A stretch of 64,000 nt of DNA from Leishmania mexicana MHOM/GT/2001/U1103 (lineage: Eukaryota > Euglenozoa > Kinetoplastea > Trypanosomatida > Trypanosomatidae), in assembly GCF_000234665.1 (NCBI RefSeq), contig NC_018324.1:119501-183500 (forward strand). Direction: 5' to 3'. Both the position numbers and the translations under genes were made by a program. Positions 52,243 through 62,306 of this stretch are shown here, one piece after another. The notes beneath the pieces are model-generated. The model did no database searches. It was not told the origin of the DNA and was given only the letters and a program-made list of their open reading frames with translations. Position 1 is the stretch's first letter; each line of letters begins with the position of its first letter.

Positions 52243-52490
52243 CCGCCCAGATCATGCGCGAGTCGCTGCAAATGTCGTGTTTCTCCGATTCTATCCTTCA
52301 CTAACCGGCTTCCGCGGCACATTTCGTCTGCTCGACGCGTCTGTGCGTGCGACGCGTGGGGGCCGCACCGTTGCAGAACGGATGAGAGCCACCTTATTGA
52401 GAGGGGAGAGGAGAGTGGATGGTGAGGCGGGCCTTGTGCACACACGCGTGTCTCGAGTAAACAAGGAGTCGACGACGAGCGGGTAAGCAA

Positions 52491-52517
52491 GGGGGGGGGG
52501 CGGAAACTAATCACGCA

Positions 52518-52552
<35 letters not shown>
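52491..52552 (+). repeat. Poly-G tract followed by AC microsatellite
   Basis: Ten G at 52491-52500, then AC repeated 17 times at 52519-52552. This is the longest simple repeat in the window. Confidence 0.92.
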
Positions 52553-52559
<7 letters not shown>

Positions 52560-54380
52560 AAAGACTAGGAAAAGTGCGCATGCACGCAAAGGCAAGCAGA
52601 GCCGACTTATCCTTGCGCTCGTTTTCCATCTTATAAAGTGACACAATGAAGAGAACAGAGCCAGCAGGAGGAGAGAGACGCGCGATACGGCCACGCAGCA
52701 TCAATGGCAGAGGACGTGCTACCGTGCGGCTTGCGTGTCTGTCAGCTGCACACAGACGGTGTGTATGGGTGTGCACAGCGCCGAAAAAGAAAGAGAATTC
52801 AAGGGCACTTGGTGAGTGGACAGAGGAGTCAAAGACAAACGCGTGGCTCACTGGGGGAGGAGAGTGTCAGTGGGAGGCTCGCACGAGGCTAGCAGCACAA
52901 GTACACAGACTCTTTTAGTAGCGTTTTTGTCTTCCTAGCTCTCTATCGGGCGATTGCTTTCACTTCACAGCTGCTCCCACGTTTGTCTTTCCCTTTTTTG
53001 TGGCGGGTGCTGCTGTCTTGCCTTTTCCTCCCTCTTTAGTGCCTTATTCTACATGTGTGTACGCTTCCTGAGGGACAGTGGCATGCCGTGTGCTCATTTC
53101 TCTGCCTGTTCGGTGCACGTATGAGTGCTAGGCGGGAGTGTGTGTGTGTGTGCTTGGTTGCACGACTATGTGACGGCCTTCATGGATGCCGTTCCACACT
53201 ATCTTTCTTCGTTTTGTTTCTCTCTTCATATTTATGTAACGGAGCTCACTTCTCTTTTTTTCCACCTGCACGCGACTCTCTCTCTCTCTGGCTCACTGGC
53301 CTTCGCTGTCCTGCTCACTGCCGAGGACTCTCCTCCCGCTCTCAGCATCCCTGTGCGATTCTCCCCTCTCCCTCCCTCCCTCTCTGTGTGCTTCATCTTC
53401 CGACCACGTACTCCTTTTCTTTGTGTGTTTTACTTCTCTCTTCTTCTTTTTCTTCGCTTGTTGCCTTCGCCCACACCCCTTTTCTATTTTTTTCTCCCGT
53501 GTACGTGCGCGTGTAGCGGTGTGCCCCTGTCCCTTCTTGTCGACCCGTAAAGATCTACTCCACGCGACACAGACGCACACGTACACGCAACACCCTCATA
53601 CGCACGCACAGTCCAGAGGTCAGCGCGTTGCTCTCTTCACTTCCCCACAAACAAAAAAAGCAATAAAAACACGAAGAAGAGAGAGACGATAAAAAGAAAT
53701 CAAAGACCCCTGTCTCACGTGATGCTCCTTTCATTTCTCAGCTAATCCATGCAAGCAAGCCCCCTCCTCTCCCCACTTCGAAAGGAGCAGTGCGAACCCA
53801 ATTAGAGCAGTAACCTGTGGTGTTCCTACGGCAGGCAATAATTTCAGAGAGGGAGCCCGAGAAGTGCGATGGCACACAATCCTCTCCCCTTTCACGTGTT
53901 CACCTCTCATTCCCCCCCCCTTATGCATCCGGGGTGCACGGCAGTCTTTGCGCACCGTCGTCTGTATTCTGTTACCCCAATACATTAGCTCACCACGCGA
54001 TGGAGGACTGGGAGGCTTGTGTATGGTTGCCCCCCGTTTTCGTGCATGCGATCTGGGAGAGAGAAGAGAAAGAAAGTAGCATCTGTGCCACCGTGTTCTT
54101 GGTGCTCACCGCGTCCCTCTCGCACTCGGTTGCGCGGATTACGAAGTAGCAGTGCGTTCGTTTTCCCAGTCGCCAACGACCAGGACCGCGCTTTGCGCTA
54201 CAGCTCGTTTCGGGCTCGACGCGCGGTCTCCGAGCATTGCGCATGTAGACCATCTCCCCTTTTCACACTAACCCTCTCTACTTTCCACGTCGCGCTTCTC
54301 TTCTACTTTTCATCTACGCGTGTCTTGTCGCTGTGTGCGACTGCTGTTTAAACACAACGATGATCGCGTCAACCAATATG

Positions 54381-54405
54381 CCGCTCCCGCCTCTCTTTCA
54401 TGCAG
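54381..54405 (+). promoter_or_regulatory. Probable spliced-leader acceptor for ubiquitin-like-eS31 gene
   Basis: A pyrimidine-rich run ends in T-G-C-A-G (AG 54404-54405). The first ATG after it is 54422, which excludes the in-frame upstream ATG at 54320. Confidence 0.75.
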
Positions 54406-54421
54406 AGAAGAGAAGGAAGAC

Positions 54422-54880
54422 ATGCAGATCTTCGTCAAGAACGCCGCCGGCCGCTCGGTGGCTGTGCGCGTGTCCGCCGAGGACACCGTCGCCTCCCTCA
54501 AGGCTCAGGCCAACGTGACGCAGGGCAACCTCTTCTTCGCGGGCATGTGCCTCGCCGAGGAGGAGACGCTCGCCGCTTACGGTCTGTCCAAGGAGTCCAC
54601 CGTCGACGTGGTCATCCCGGTGGAGGGTGGTAAGGGCAAGAAGAAGAAGAAGCGCATCTTCACGAAGCCGAAGAAGCCGACGCACCGCCACAAGCTGGAG
54701 AAGATGCGCGCGCTCAAGTACTTCAAGGTGACAGAGAACGACGACGGCTCCTACAAAGTGGAGCGTACGCGCCAGGACTGCCCGCACCCCCAGTGCGGCG
54801 CCGGCGTGTACATGGCCCAGCACAAGGACCGTCAGTACTGCGGCAAGTGCCACCTCACCTACAAGGCGGAGAGCAAGTAA
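54422..54880 (+). CDS. Ubiquitin-like / ribosomal protein eS31 (S27a) fusion
   Basis: A 152-residue fusion from the ATG at 54422, 17 codon-less bases after a clear acceptor. The N-terminal ~70 residues are ubiquitin-like (M-Q-I-F-V-K at the start, F-F-A-G in the centre, [12 protein letters not shown] near the end) and finish in G-G before the Lys-rich linker G-K-G-K-K-K-K-K-R. The C-terminal ~80 residues are eS31 with a zinc ribbon: C-P-H-P-Q-C-G and C-G-K-C. The processed S27a part is a small-subunit protein at the beak. By eye alignment, the ubiquitin part lacks K48 (Met), has Pro and Glu where ubiquitin has R72 and R74, and has Phe for I44, so it is unlikely to be conjugated as ubiquitin. 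It more resembles the FUBI-type domain. Confidence 0.92.
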   Translation: MQIFVKNAAGRSVAVRVSAEDTVASLKAQANVTQGNLFFAGMCLAEEETLAAYGLSKESTVDVVIPVEGGKGKKKKKRIFTKPKKPTHRHKLEKMRALKYFKVTENDDGSYKVERTRQDCPHPQCGAGVYMAQHKDRQYCGKCHLTYKAESK

Positions 54881-55907
54881 AGCTGATGCGCAGTGCATGA
54901 GCCGGCGCACCCACGCGTGCATGCATGCGTGTCAGGCGGCATCCTTCTCTTTTTCTTTAGTTTCTTTTCTTTTTTGAAACTTTAGCTGTGTTCTGTAGTG
55001 GCGCACGCCACTCGTACTTTTTTCAACAACAAAGAACAGAGGAGATGCACTCGTTGCGTTATCGGCCAGCTGCAGGTGGAAAGGGCAGGGATAGTGAGAA
55101 TGTGAAGGGGCTTGTGGAGGGAGAAGGTAGTCGTTTGCGCGTGCGAAGCGCACCTGCGATCTCCCCCTCTTCTCTGTTCTCTACTGCCTCCTCGTCTCCC
55201 CCCGCTGTTCGGCGCTGTTTCGCTGCTGTGCACGCTGTGGAACAGTGACGCACGACGGCGGCAAGGGTTGTCTCACCCACTCCACCGGCAAGATGCAGCG
55301 AACGCGCGTTGGCATGTCAAAGCCATGCGAGAGGAAGGACAGGCCAGGTGGAAGAGGGTGTGTGTGCGCGCTCCCTCCCCTTGCTCTGACTTCGCCCTTT
55401 ACGTCTCACGTGCGACCGCGCCACGCTCAATCCCATGTGTGTCTATCTTGATCGTTACTTCCAACGCGGCATGGCAAGTGCTACAGAAGTAAAAACGGCA
55501 GTGTGCGTGACGCGTCATCTCTTGCATCTCCCCACTCTCCTCTGCGCTCTTGCTGTCTCCCTCTCTGTGTGTGTGTCTGTGTGCAGCTAGGAGCGACAAC
55601 GCATCGGCAGCCAAGAGCTGCGCGCCGCACCAGCACACCCTTTCCCACACACAAGTGAATCGCCAGCAGTACACCCTCCGCTCATTCGACCTCCACAGAC
55701 ATACATATCCGCCTCCGCACCGATTTCCAAGGTCGACGCTTCTCCATCGACTTCCTCTCTCCTTGTGCTCTCTTCACATCGGCTGGAGCATATAAACACA
55801 GACGTACACGTACGCAAGCATACATCTCGTTCGACATCCTTTTCGCGCAGTTCGGCCTCTCTCTGTAGCTGTTTCGACTATATCCCCGCCTCTCCCATCC
55901 CCTTGCA
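54881..55907. other. Intergenic before J-domain gene
   Basis: T-rich 3' UTR sequence follows the stop (54930-54980). Candidate acceptors for the next gene are AG 55849-55850 and 55867-55868, each after pyrimidine tracts; no ATG follows before 55908. No gene was seen. Confidence 0.6.
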
Positions 55908-56828
55908 ATGGGGCTCTCTGACCTTGACGAGGACGAACCGGTGCCTCGCTTGCCTCGGCCAGCAGTCTTGATTTCACAGCCACCGCCACCACCACCACAA
56001 CCCGTCATCACGACCGGCTCCGCCACTACCACACCCGTCTCCCTCATGACGAAATTCAATCAAAACAGCACCAGCAGTAACGCATCCGTGCTGGACGACT
56101 TGTTCAGCAGCATCAACGCCAGCGCCCCTTCCAGTGCCGCTGGCGCCAGTGCGCCATTCATGTATTTCTCGTCCACCGGCTCGGCCACCAAGAATGTTAC
56201 GCCTACAGCCGCTGCTGCCACCGCTTCAAGCGTGCTGAATGACCTTTTCTCAGGCCCAGATGTGGCGTCATCTGAAAGGAGCGACAAATACGGCAGCGCG
56301 GGTGAGACGCACGCCATGATTTACGTGGACGGCAACAGCGGTCGGGTAGAGGATGGTGTTAACAATCTGTTTGACCTTTCGAGGCCAGTGAAGAAAGACA
56401 AGTACAACAATGCGGAGAGTCTCCTTGAGGCCTTTGAACGGCAAGGCAAGAAGAGCGGCAGTGGCGGCGGCCGCCCTGACGAGCGCGAAACACTCGCCAA
56501 CCTGACGCGCAACAAGGATGACAATAAAGTCCGAGCTCGCTTACTGCCGCTCATGAATTACTACGACGTCCTCGGCGTCGCCCCAACGGCGTCTGAGGAG
56601 GAGATCAAGCGCAGCTACAAGAAGAAAGCGCTGCAGCTGCACCCTGACCGCGCCGGTCGCGATCAGACGCAGGAGGAGGCAGAACTGTTCAAGGTAATCA
56701 CCAAAGCCAATGAGGTACTTACAGACGCGGAGCAGCGCCGCATGTACGACGCAAGTCTTGCCAGTGGTGCTGTGCAGCCAGCTATGGCCCCGTCGGCAGC
56801 AGACTGGTGGAGTCACATGCAGAGCTGA
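55908..56828 (+). CDS. J-domain protein with long low-complexity N-terminus
   Basis: A 306-residue protein from the ATG at 55908. Residues about 1-130 are Ser/Thr/Pro/Ala-rich with a short polyproline run (about 25-32). Two similar motifs, S-V-L-D-D-L-F-S and S-V-L-N-D-L-F-S, plus N-N-L-F-D-L, recall L-x-x-L-F acidic-hydrophobic short linear motifs used by clathrin adaptors and partners. A J-domain sits at about 217-285: N-Y-Y-D-V-L-G-V, I-K-R-S-Y-K-K-K-A-L-Q-L-H-P-D-R, and L-T-D-A-E-Q-R-R-M-Y-D; the invariant H-P-D is intact. With a C-terminal J-domain and D-L-F motifs, an auxilin-like clathrin-uncoating role is conceivable but only inferred; a generic HSP70 co-chaperone is the safe call. 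Confidence 0.85.
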   Translation: MGLSDLDEDEPVPRLPRPAVLISQPPPPPPQPVITTGSATTTPVSLMTKFNQNSTSSNASVLDDLFSSINASAPSSAAGASAPFMYFSSTGSATKNVTPTAAAATASSVLNDLFSGPDVASSERSDKYGSAGETHAMIYVDGNSGRVEDGVNNLFDLSRPVKKDKYNNAESLLEAFERQGKKSGSGGGRPDERETLANLTRNKDDNKVRARLLPLMNYYDVLGVAPTASEEEIKRSYKKKALQLHPDRAGRDQTQEEAELFKVITKANEVLTDAEQRRMYDASLASGAVQPAMAPSAADWWSHMQS

Positions 56829-57099
56829 TCTGCCACTGTGCACTGCGCTACGTATCAACGAGGCTGCGTCGCGTTTGGCTCTTGCACCGCTGTCTTTGTA
56901 CGGCGTTTGGATTACGATTGCCAACACGGTTTTTCTGCTCCAGCACGCTCTTTTTCTCGATATAAGCGTTTATTGCAAAGCACCTCTGTTCGTGCGCGTC
57001 GGCAGCGAGGTGATAGGACTTTTGTTTTCTGGAGCGCATCGGTGTGAGTGTTGGATATGGGGCTGGACTCACCACTGTACGCTTTTTTTTACTTGAGTT

Positions 57100-57790
57100 C
57101 GGGGCTTGTGCTAGATGCATCCGACGCGGCGCTGTGCCCTGTGTGCGACGCGCGGTTCTCGGATCGCTCGTGGCTCGAAGCGGCCCGCATTTCGCGCTGT
57201 GATGTTGCACGCGATGGTGCGGCTGCGCACGTCTCACTCGCGCCGCATGGGCTTCCCCCGTCGGGTGCGTGTGGCTGTCCCCTGCGCCCCTTCGGGACGG
57301 CAGGGCAGGCGGTGTTTGTGCGGTGGCGCGTGGTTGTCGGCGTGCCCCTTCCACTTGCCCCGCACACGCGCTCCTGTCAGGTGCGCGCGGATTGAGGTGG
57401 TGATGAGGCGCCCCTGCCGGCACCGACTCGTAGCCGCGCCGGCGCCTGTCGCGGCACATGCGTGGCCAAGTCGCACCGGCACGCCCCTCTCTCCCCTCCC
57501 GTGGCATCGACGGGAAATGGCAGGTGAAGGCAGCGAGCCCCCCTCTCCCTCCCCCCACACAGTGCATGCGTGCGACGTGCGCGGCCTCTCCTCCATCCGG
57601 CCGGGCGGGTGCGATGAGGCACGGGTGCCGGAGGCAGGACGAGAGCGCCGCGAACGGCACTGCGGAGCCCTCCCGGCTGCGGCGTGAAGGGTGCCCGCAC
57701 CGCCTTGTGGGATGCGGCGGCAGGGCGCTGCGTCCTAGAGGGCCCGGATGTAGCCGCTGCGCCACAGGAGGCGGGTGCGCATACCTTTTC
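57100..57790. mobile_element. GC-rich block, candidate degenerate SIDER-type retroposon
   Basis: Composition jumps sharply: 46 of 60 bases are G or C at 57601-57660 against 23 of 60 at 58021-58080. The block is non-coding, lies in a 3' UTR and has the size and base content of Leishmania SIDER retroposons (short extinct retroposons of about 0.5 kb in 3' UTRs that can affect mRNA stability). This is an inference from context; no terminal repeat, target-site duplication or A-tail could be defined by eye. Confidence 0.4.
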
Positions 57791-58948
57791 TGACTTTTTT
57801 GGTGGTTGAGCGGACGCGGTGCAAGGAAACGGTCTGAGCATGATTTGGTTGGCGAGACACAAATGCTCCCCCGGCGTGAATGATCTGTGTCTCTGACATC
57901 GCATGGACATCCTTCTCCCTCCAAGAAGCCCTCTCCCTTCTGTGACAGTGGTGTGGCTTTCATGGCCGTGGAACTCTGTTTTTCTCGTGTTCTCACTCGA
58001 GGGTGGCTGACAGCGTTTTTCCGTTTTTCATTCGTTTTCTTCTTGCTCTTTTCTGTGTCGATGTGTAGACGGTATATCTTGTGCACGTGATGTTGTGCGA
58101 CCTTCGGCCGCTGTTTCTCTCCTTCTCTTTTTCGTCACCTGTGTGCTTGACTGCGGGTGAGCGTGTGACCCGTTCCTCTATCGAGTGTCTCTGTACATGC
58201 AGGACATAATCTGGGTCTCTGCGTGTATCACGCGCGCTTCATTGTGCTTCTCTGTCTTAAGTTGCCGCGCCTGTGCTGCGGAAGCGTGGTCATTCCCCGC
58301 CCCCTCTGCCGAGACAGCGACTCTGCTGGCCATCGCTATCAGCACATCTCCAAGGACACACGCAAACAAATGGCAAAGGCATACGAAGACACGACTTCAC
58401 TGCTGCCAGCTCCCCCATCAAGAGAAACGGTGGTCTCTCTCTCTGTAAGTCTCCAAACGAGGTTCCCTGCGCAAAGCAGGAAGGCCAGAGACCTGGGACG
58501 CGGCGAGGAAGTGAGGGGCGTGCTCGGCGCACGCACTCCAGTAGACCGTCTCCTCTCTTATCAGGTGATGTCATGCTGCTTTCCCCGTCTGCCTTGCGCA
58601 AAATGAAGAGCCCAAGTGCCGGTACGCTACGAACTTGGGCTGACTCTCATGATGCATGGTTTTCTGAGCCAGTCGCGCCGTGGCGTGGCTGCTGTTTGGC
58701 GGCGTAATCCCTTCGATGCGTCTTTTAGCGATGGGAGCAGGTGCCTGCATGCATGTGTGCATCTCTCTCCGTGTCTCATCTCGCCTCTCCCCTCCAATGT
58801 ACCTTCCCCTCTCCACTGTGCCTGATACGGTTTTGTCTCCTCCCACCCTCCTCGGGTACAACACACAGAGGCCATTGCGAGGTTACGAACTTGCAGGTCG
58901 ATTTATTCTTACCACACTGTTTTTTGCCATCACTTCTGGTGGTTTCAT

Positions 58949-58980
58949 CTACGCCGCCTTTTCGTTTTGCAATACCGCAG
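58949..58980 (+). promoter_or_regulatory. Probable spliced-leader acceptor for ATP synthase epsilon
   Basis: A pyrimidine-rich run ends in C-C-G-C-A-G (AG 58979-58980). The ATG at 58997 follows after 16 nt. Confidence 0.7.
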
Positions 58981-58996
58981 TAGCCTTTCGCCACTG

Positions 58997-59218
58997 ATGT
59001 TCCGCCGCTCCCTCATAGCCCTCAACTGGCGTGACCAGGGCATCAGCTACGTCAAGTACCTTAATGTAACCACCGAAGCGCTCCACATGGCCACCAAGGA
59101 GAAGGTGCGCGCCAAGTACTCGCGCTTCTCCGCTCCCAACTATGTTGCGGTGAAGAACGACGGCACTGGCGTGATGGAGGAGGTGAAGAAGGTGCCTGCC
59201 TTCACGAAGGACTACTAG
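58997..59218 (+). CDS. Mitochondrial F1-ATP synthase subunit epsilon
   Basis: A 73-residue protein from the ATG at 58997, the first after a clear acceptor; upstream in-frame sequence is untranslated. It starts M-F-R-R-S-L-I-A-L-N and has the eukaryotic F1-epsilon signature W-R-D-Q-G-I-S-Y-V-K-Y, equivalent to W-R-x-A-G-L-S-Y-I-x-Y in animals and fungi, followed by a helix with many Lys and Ala (M-A-T-K-E-K-V-R-A-K). This small subunit binds the gamma/delta central stalk in the mitochondrial matrix. It is slightly longer than the ~50-residue mammalian form because of a C-terminal extension. The overlapping minus-strand ORF is a shadow. Confidence 0.9.
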   Translation: MFRRSLIALNWRDQGISYVKYLNVTTEALHMATKEKVRAKYSRFSAPNYVAVKNDGTGVMEEVKKVPAFTKDY

Positions 59219-59658
59219 GCATGGCTCGCGAGGAACCCAGATCCATACAGGACACACGCACTCACAGACGAAAAGCCTTTAAAGCAGGCACGCAACGCGA
59301 CGCAGTCCCAGACGCGACGTAGGAGTGAGCGACGACTGCCGTTTACCAAGGCGACGCTGATTGCTCGACGAGGGCTGTGCCATGCCGCGATCTTTTTTTA
59401 TCGCGCTTTCTGTGTGCGTGTTGTGCATGCGTGTGCCTGGGGTGATTCTTTACTCCGGGGATGGCCGTCTCAGCGCGTCGAAATAGGGTGGTTGTAGTAA
59501 GTTGAAACAAAAGAAGGGGACGAGCACCTCACCGAGTCCCGGTAGGAAGCAAACCGAGCTGTAACGTATGAACAACAGACGCAACTAGAAGGCGCTTGGG
59601 CCACATACACCGTAAATGCCGTAAAGGCGCGCGTGCCCTTGGCGACAGAGCATCTACA

Positions 59659-59680
59659 CCCACCGGCTCGAACCGGTGGG
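59659..59680 (+). repeat. Perfect 8-bp inverted repeat (hairpin) running into a G-tract
   Basis: CCCACCGG (59659-59666), a 6-nt loop CTCGAA, then CCGGTGGG (59673-59680) form an exact stem; the G-run continues to 59688. The loop resembles a tRNA T-loop, but no tRNA can be folded around it. Confidence 0.85.
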
Positions 59681-60792
59681 GGGGGGGGAGACTCTGCGTC
59701 ATCTTTTTTTTCGCGTCAACACAAGATAGTGGCGTGAATGTGCGCGTGCGCCAAGCGAGGGAGGGGAGGGAGGGGGGAGGGCGTAAGAGAAAGTGCACCC
59801 CTCGGTAGATGCGACCTCCATGCTCAGCATGCGCAGAGAGAGAGGTACAAGGGTATGCTGGAAGATTTGCCATCACGTGTCTTCTTACGCGCTTTCTTTG
59901 AAGAGCAGAGTAGTTCTTCGGGCGTGGCATTCTCGCTCGAAGTCAAGCTCATCTTTACGTGCTATCCTTTTTCTCGTTGCTTCCTCTTTTCCTGATCTTT
60001 ACTGCTGCGCTTACATCACCTCTCTCTCTCTCATCCGTGTGCTCTTCATTGCGCATCATAGTGTCGTCTCTTGCACCCGCACGCATTCCTCTTCACCACC
60101 CCACCGCCCGCTCTTGCACATAGCGAGGCCTGCAGAGTAGGAGCACTGCGCTCAGTGACAGTGCGGACGGTCTGAGAGGCCATTCATAAAAAAAAACGCT
60201 GCAATAGCGGCGAAGTCCACACCGCGTGGCCTGTTCAGCCCTCGGATGGAGGCACGCACGCAACCCTTCTGCTAATTGTTGCGCGCTCTTCTCCTGTGTC
60301 GTGTCCTGTCGGTCGTGGGCTTTATCGTCATTCTTCAAGTCGCTCTCGCTGTAATCGTTGGCTGTGTGGGAGGGGTGGCGCTAGTGCGCGTCTCCGCAAG
60401 ACCAGTCTTGCTCGTCAAGCCAGCGCTGGATATCGCCGGACACCTTCGTCTCCCTCTCTCCCCGCAGACTGTACGCCGCAACGGCGCACGAAAAGACACC
60501 AACCGCACCAGGAGGAAGACGCGCTTGGACGTTTTCGTTGCTCCGCCTTCTCTCGCTTTGTTTTTCTTGTCTTCATCGCCTTTTTCTATCGCGCGTTCCC
60601 ACATCGGGCCTCAGCCGACCACAACAGTCCCCTCCCTTCTCCTCGCGTTTGCATTACCGCCACGGCAACTGAAGCATCGCTGCTTTCACTTGTGTTGTTC
60701 TTGTGTGCGCGTGCGTGTGCGCTTCTCGCTCCCTGCCACTTTTTTCTTCCTCCCCCAGCTCGTACGCGTGCGCGCAGGTGACAGCCGGGGGG

Positions 60793-60840
60793 TCTCGCCT
60801 TTCCCGCCTCCCTTTTTTTTGCACTGCGCTGTACTTGCAG
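60793..60840 (+). promoter_or_regulatory. Probable spliced-leader acceptor for DUF3592-like gene
   Basis: A long pyrimidine tract with a run of T is followed by C-T-T-G-C-A-G (AG 60839-60840). The first ATG afterwards is 60885. Confidence 0.7.
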
Positions 60841-60884
60841 TGACACTCGCGTGGCTTGCGCACGACGAAGGCATTGAGGAAAAA

Positions 60885-61451
60885 ATGCCGTGGTATCTCA
60901 GTACCTTCCGGGTAGGTTTCTGCGCCATTTACGCGTACTTTGGGTATGTGCAGGTTCGCTGGCTGCTGGAGACCGAGGACCGCTATCGTCGCTCGAGCAC
61001 ATGGAAGCCCGCCGTCGGGACTATCTTCGACCACAAGGTGGTTATGACCCGCGGCGGCTCGAGCTACGTGCAGTATAAGTTCAATGTTGATGGTGTCGAA
61101 TACATCGGCGACCGCTTCCGCAGCGGCGGCATTCACAAGGAGGAGATGGTGTCGAACCCAACCCTGCTCGGTGCCGGCACGCAGCTGGTCGTCTATTACA
61201 ACCCCGCTGACCCCTCCGAGAGCGCCATCAAGCTGCAAGCAGACCGCGGCGCGGAGTCGGTGTTCGTCATCGGCTCACTCCTTTCGTTCCTCATCGCCTT
61301 TCGAGCGGTGCGCTGCGAGACCATCTTGCCGAACATGTTCTACCGCTTTCTGGGAGTGAACCGGCGCGTTGGCGGGATTTCAGGGCTTCGACAAGCTCGC
61401 CCGCACGCGAAGCAGCGCATGAAATACGGCAAACACTCCGGGAGCCTGTAG
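60885..61451 (+). CDS. DUF3592-like membrane protein
   Basis: A 188-residue protein from the ATG at 60885, the first after a clear acceptor. A first hydrophobic segment spans about residues 7-26 and a second about 123-138, so one or two TM segments are likely. Between them lies a beta-rich domain with the DUF3592 pattern: V-G-T-I-F-D, a strand Y-V-Q-Y-K-F-N-V-D-G-V-E-Y-I-G-D, L-G-A-G-T-Q-L-V-V-Y-Y-N-P-A-D-P-S-E-S. These match the V-x-G, Y-x-Y-x-V-x-G-x-x-Y-x-G and Y-Y-N-P-x-D-P landmarks of that domain as I know them. The C-terminal ~45 residues are basic (R-V-G-G-I-S, K-Q-R-M-K-Y-G-K-H). Cellular role unknown. Confidence 0.75.
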   Translation: MPWYLSTFRVGFCAIYAYFGYVQVRWLLETEDRYRRSSTWKPAVGTIFDHKVVMTRGGSSYVQYKFNVDGVEYIGDRFRSGGIHKEEMVSNPTLLGAGTQLVVYYNPADPSESAIKLQADRGAESVFVIGSLLSFLIAFRAVRCETILPNMFYRFLGVNRRVGGISGLRQARPHAKQRMKYGKHSGSL

Positions 61452-62306
61452 TGGTGATCAGAGGCGAAAGGTACTTGCCGTGCTGCAGCTGAAAGTTGAT
61501 GGTCACATTCTTCACCGAAATGACTACCGCGACGCTCGTGTCGAAGCTGACGCACCATTACACCCGCTGATGAAGCAGCGGGACCTGTGCGCGCCCGTCT
61601 GCGCAGCAGTCCGCTGCTGCGGTGCGTGGCCGCGAAGGGTGGCCGTGCGTTGCCATGCGTTGAGTGTTGTACGTGTCATGTTTCCCTCTCTCTGCGAGTA
61701 CCTAGCTGGTGTGCGTGGCAGCGACCTCACGAGCATAGCGGATGAACTCGCCACTACCACCTCTCTACTGGATAGTCGCGGGGAGGCTGTACACGCCGTG
61801 CGCGCCTGCATGATTCTTGCCCCCGTTCCTCTCTCCACATTCCGTTTCTCTCTCCTTGGCATGTAACGCACGTTGGCCGCACAACGAATGACTAAACACG
61901 ACGATGCCCGACAATGCTCTACCTCAACGACACCACCTGCACGCCACTGTCGCCACCGTCTCCGCACCTACGAAAAGGCAGGAAGAATATGTCACGGAGC
62001 GAAGGCGACAGCGGAGAGATCAGCCAGCAGACTTTCTTTCTCATACACGCTTGATTTCTGGCCCTCCGTAGCACCACCACGGTCGCCACGTCCCCAACCT
62101 GCTCGAAGTGCGGCAGTGAGTGCAGCAGAAGGGGAGGCTCCCCGTTTAGAAGGCGGCGGACGAGTGCGCATGCGCAGGTCTGCACGCAGAGCCGAGTACT
62201 TCTTCTCTGCTGCTTGTGTGCCTGTTGAGGCCTTTCTTTCAGAGAAGCAGAGAGCTGCCGTGACGGATACAGACGCGCACCAACTCTACATTAGTGAGCT
62301 AGGGCA
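61452..62306. other. Intergenic before RNase H2A, no gene seen
   Basis: Mixed composition. It holds the DUF3592-like 3' UTR and the RNase H2A leader. Overlapping ORFs of up to 147 codons are not recognisable. Confidence 0.55.
62201..62242 (+). promoter_or_regulatory. Probable spliced-leader acceptor for RNase H2A
   Basis: A pyrimidine tract ends in T-T-T-C-A-G (AG 62241-62242). No ATG occurs before 62307, giving a 64-nt leader. Confidence 0.65.

Larger units (their letters stand above)
52243..54421. other. Intergenic, G-run and long CA repeat
   Basis: A 10-G tract at 52491-52500 is followed by a 17-unit AC repeat at 52519-52552. The stretch 53200-53510 is strongly pyrimidine-rich. ORFs here follow simple sequence. 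The right end carries the acceptor of the ribosomal-protein gene. Confidence 0.65.
56829..58996. other. Intergenic with GC-rich block
   Basis: It contains the 3' UTR of the J-domain gene, a GC-rich block (57100-57790, entered separately) and the leader of ATP synthase epsilon at the right end. A 412-codon minus-strand ORF spans the block because GC-rich sequence has few stops. Confidence 0.6.
59219..60884. other. Intergenic with hairpin and G-run
   Basis: The region includes the 3' UTR of ATP synthase epsilon and the leader of the DUF3592-like gene, the hairpin at 59659-59680 and a G-run of 11 at 59678-59688. A pyrimidine-rich zone at 60500-60830 belongs to the leader of the next gene. Confidence 0.6.

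Noticed and set aside
57115..57687. 190-codon plus-strand ORF in the GC-rich block
   Set aside because: Arg/Cys/Pro-rich and unrecognisable; the open frame is explained by composition.
56848..58086. 412-codon minus-strand ORF
   Set aside because: It runs against the cluster direction, overlaps the GC-rich block where stops are rare, and encodes Arg/Pro/His-rich sequence with no domain.
59659..59680. Possible tRNA T-arm
   Set aside because: The stem is 8 bp rather than 5 and no other tRNA arms can be built around it; kept as a hairpin only.
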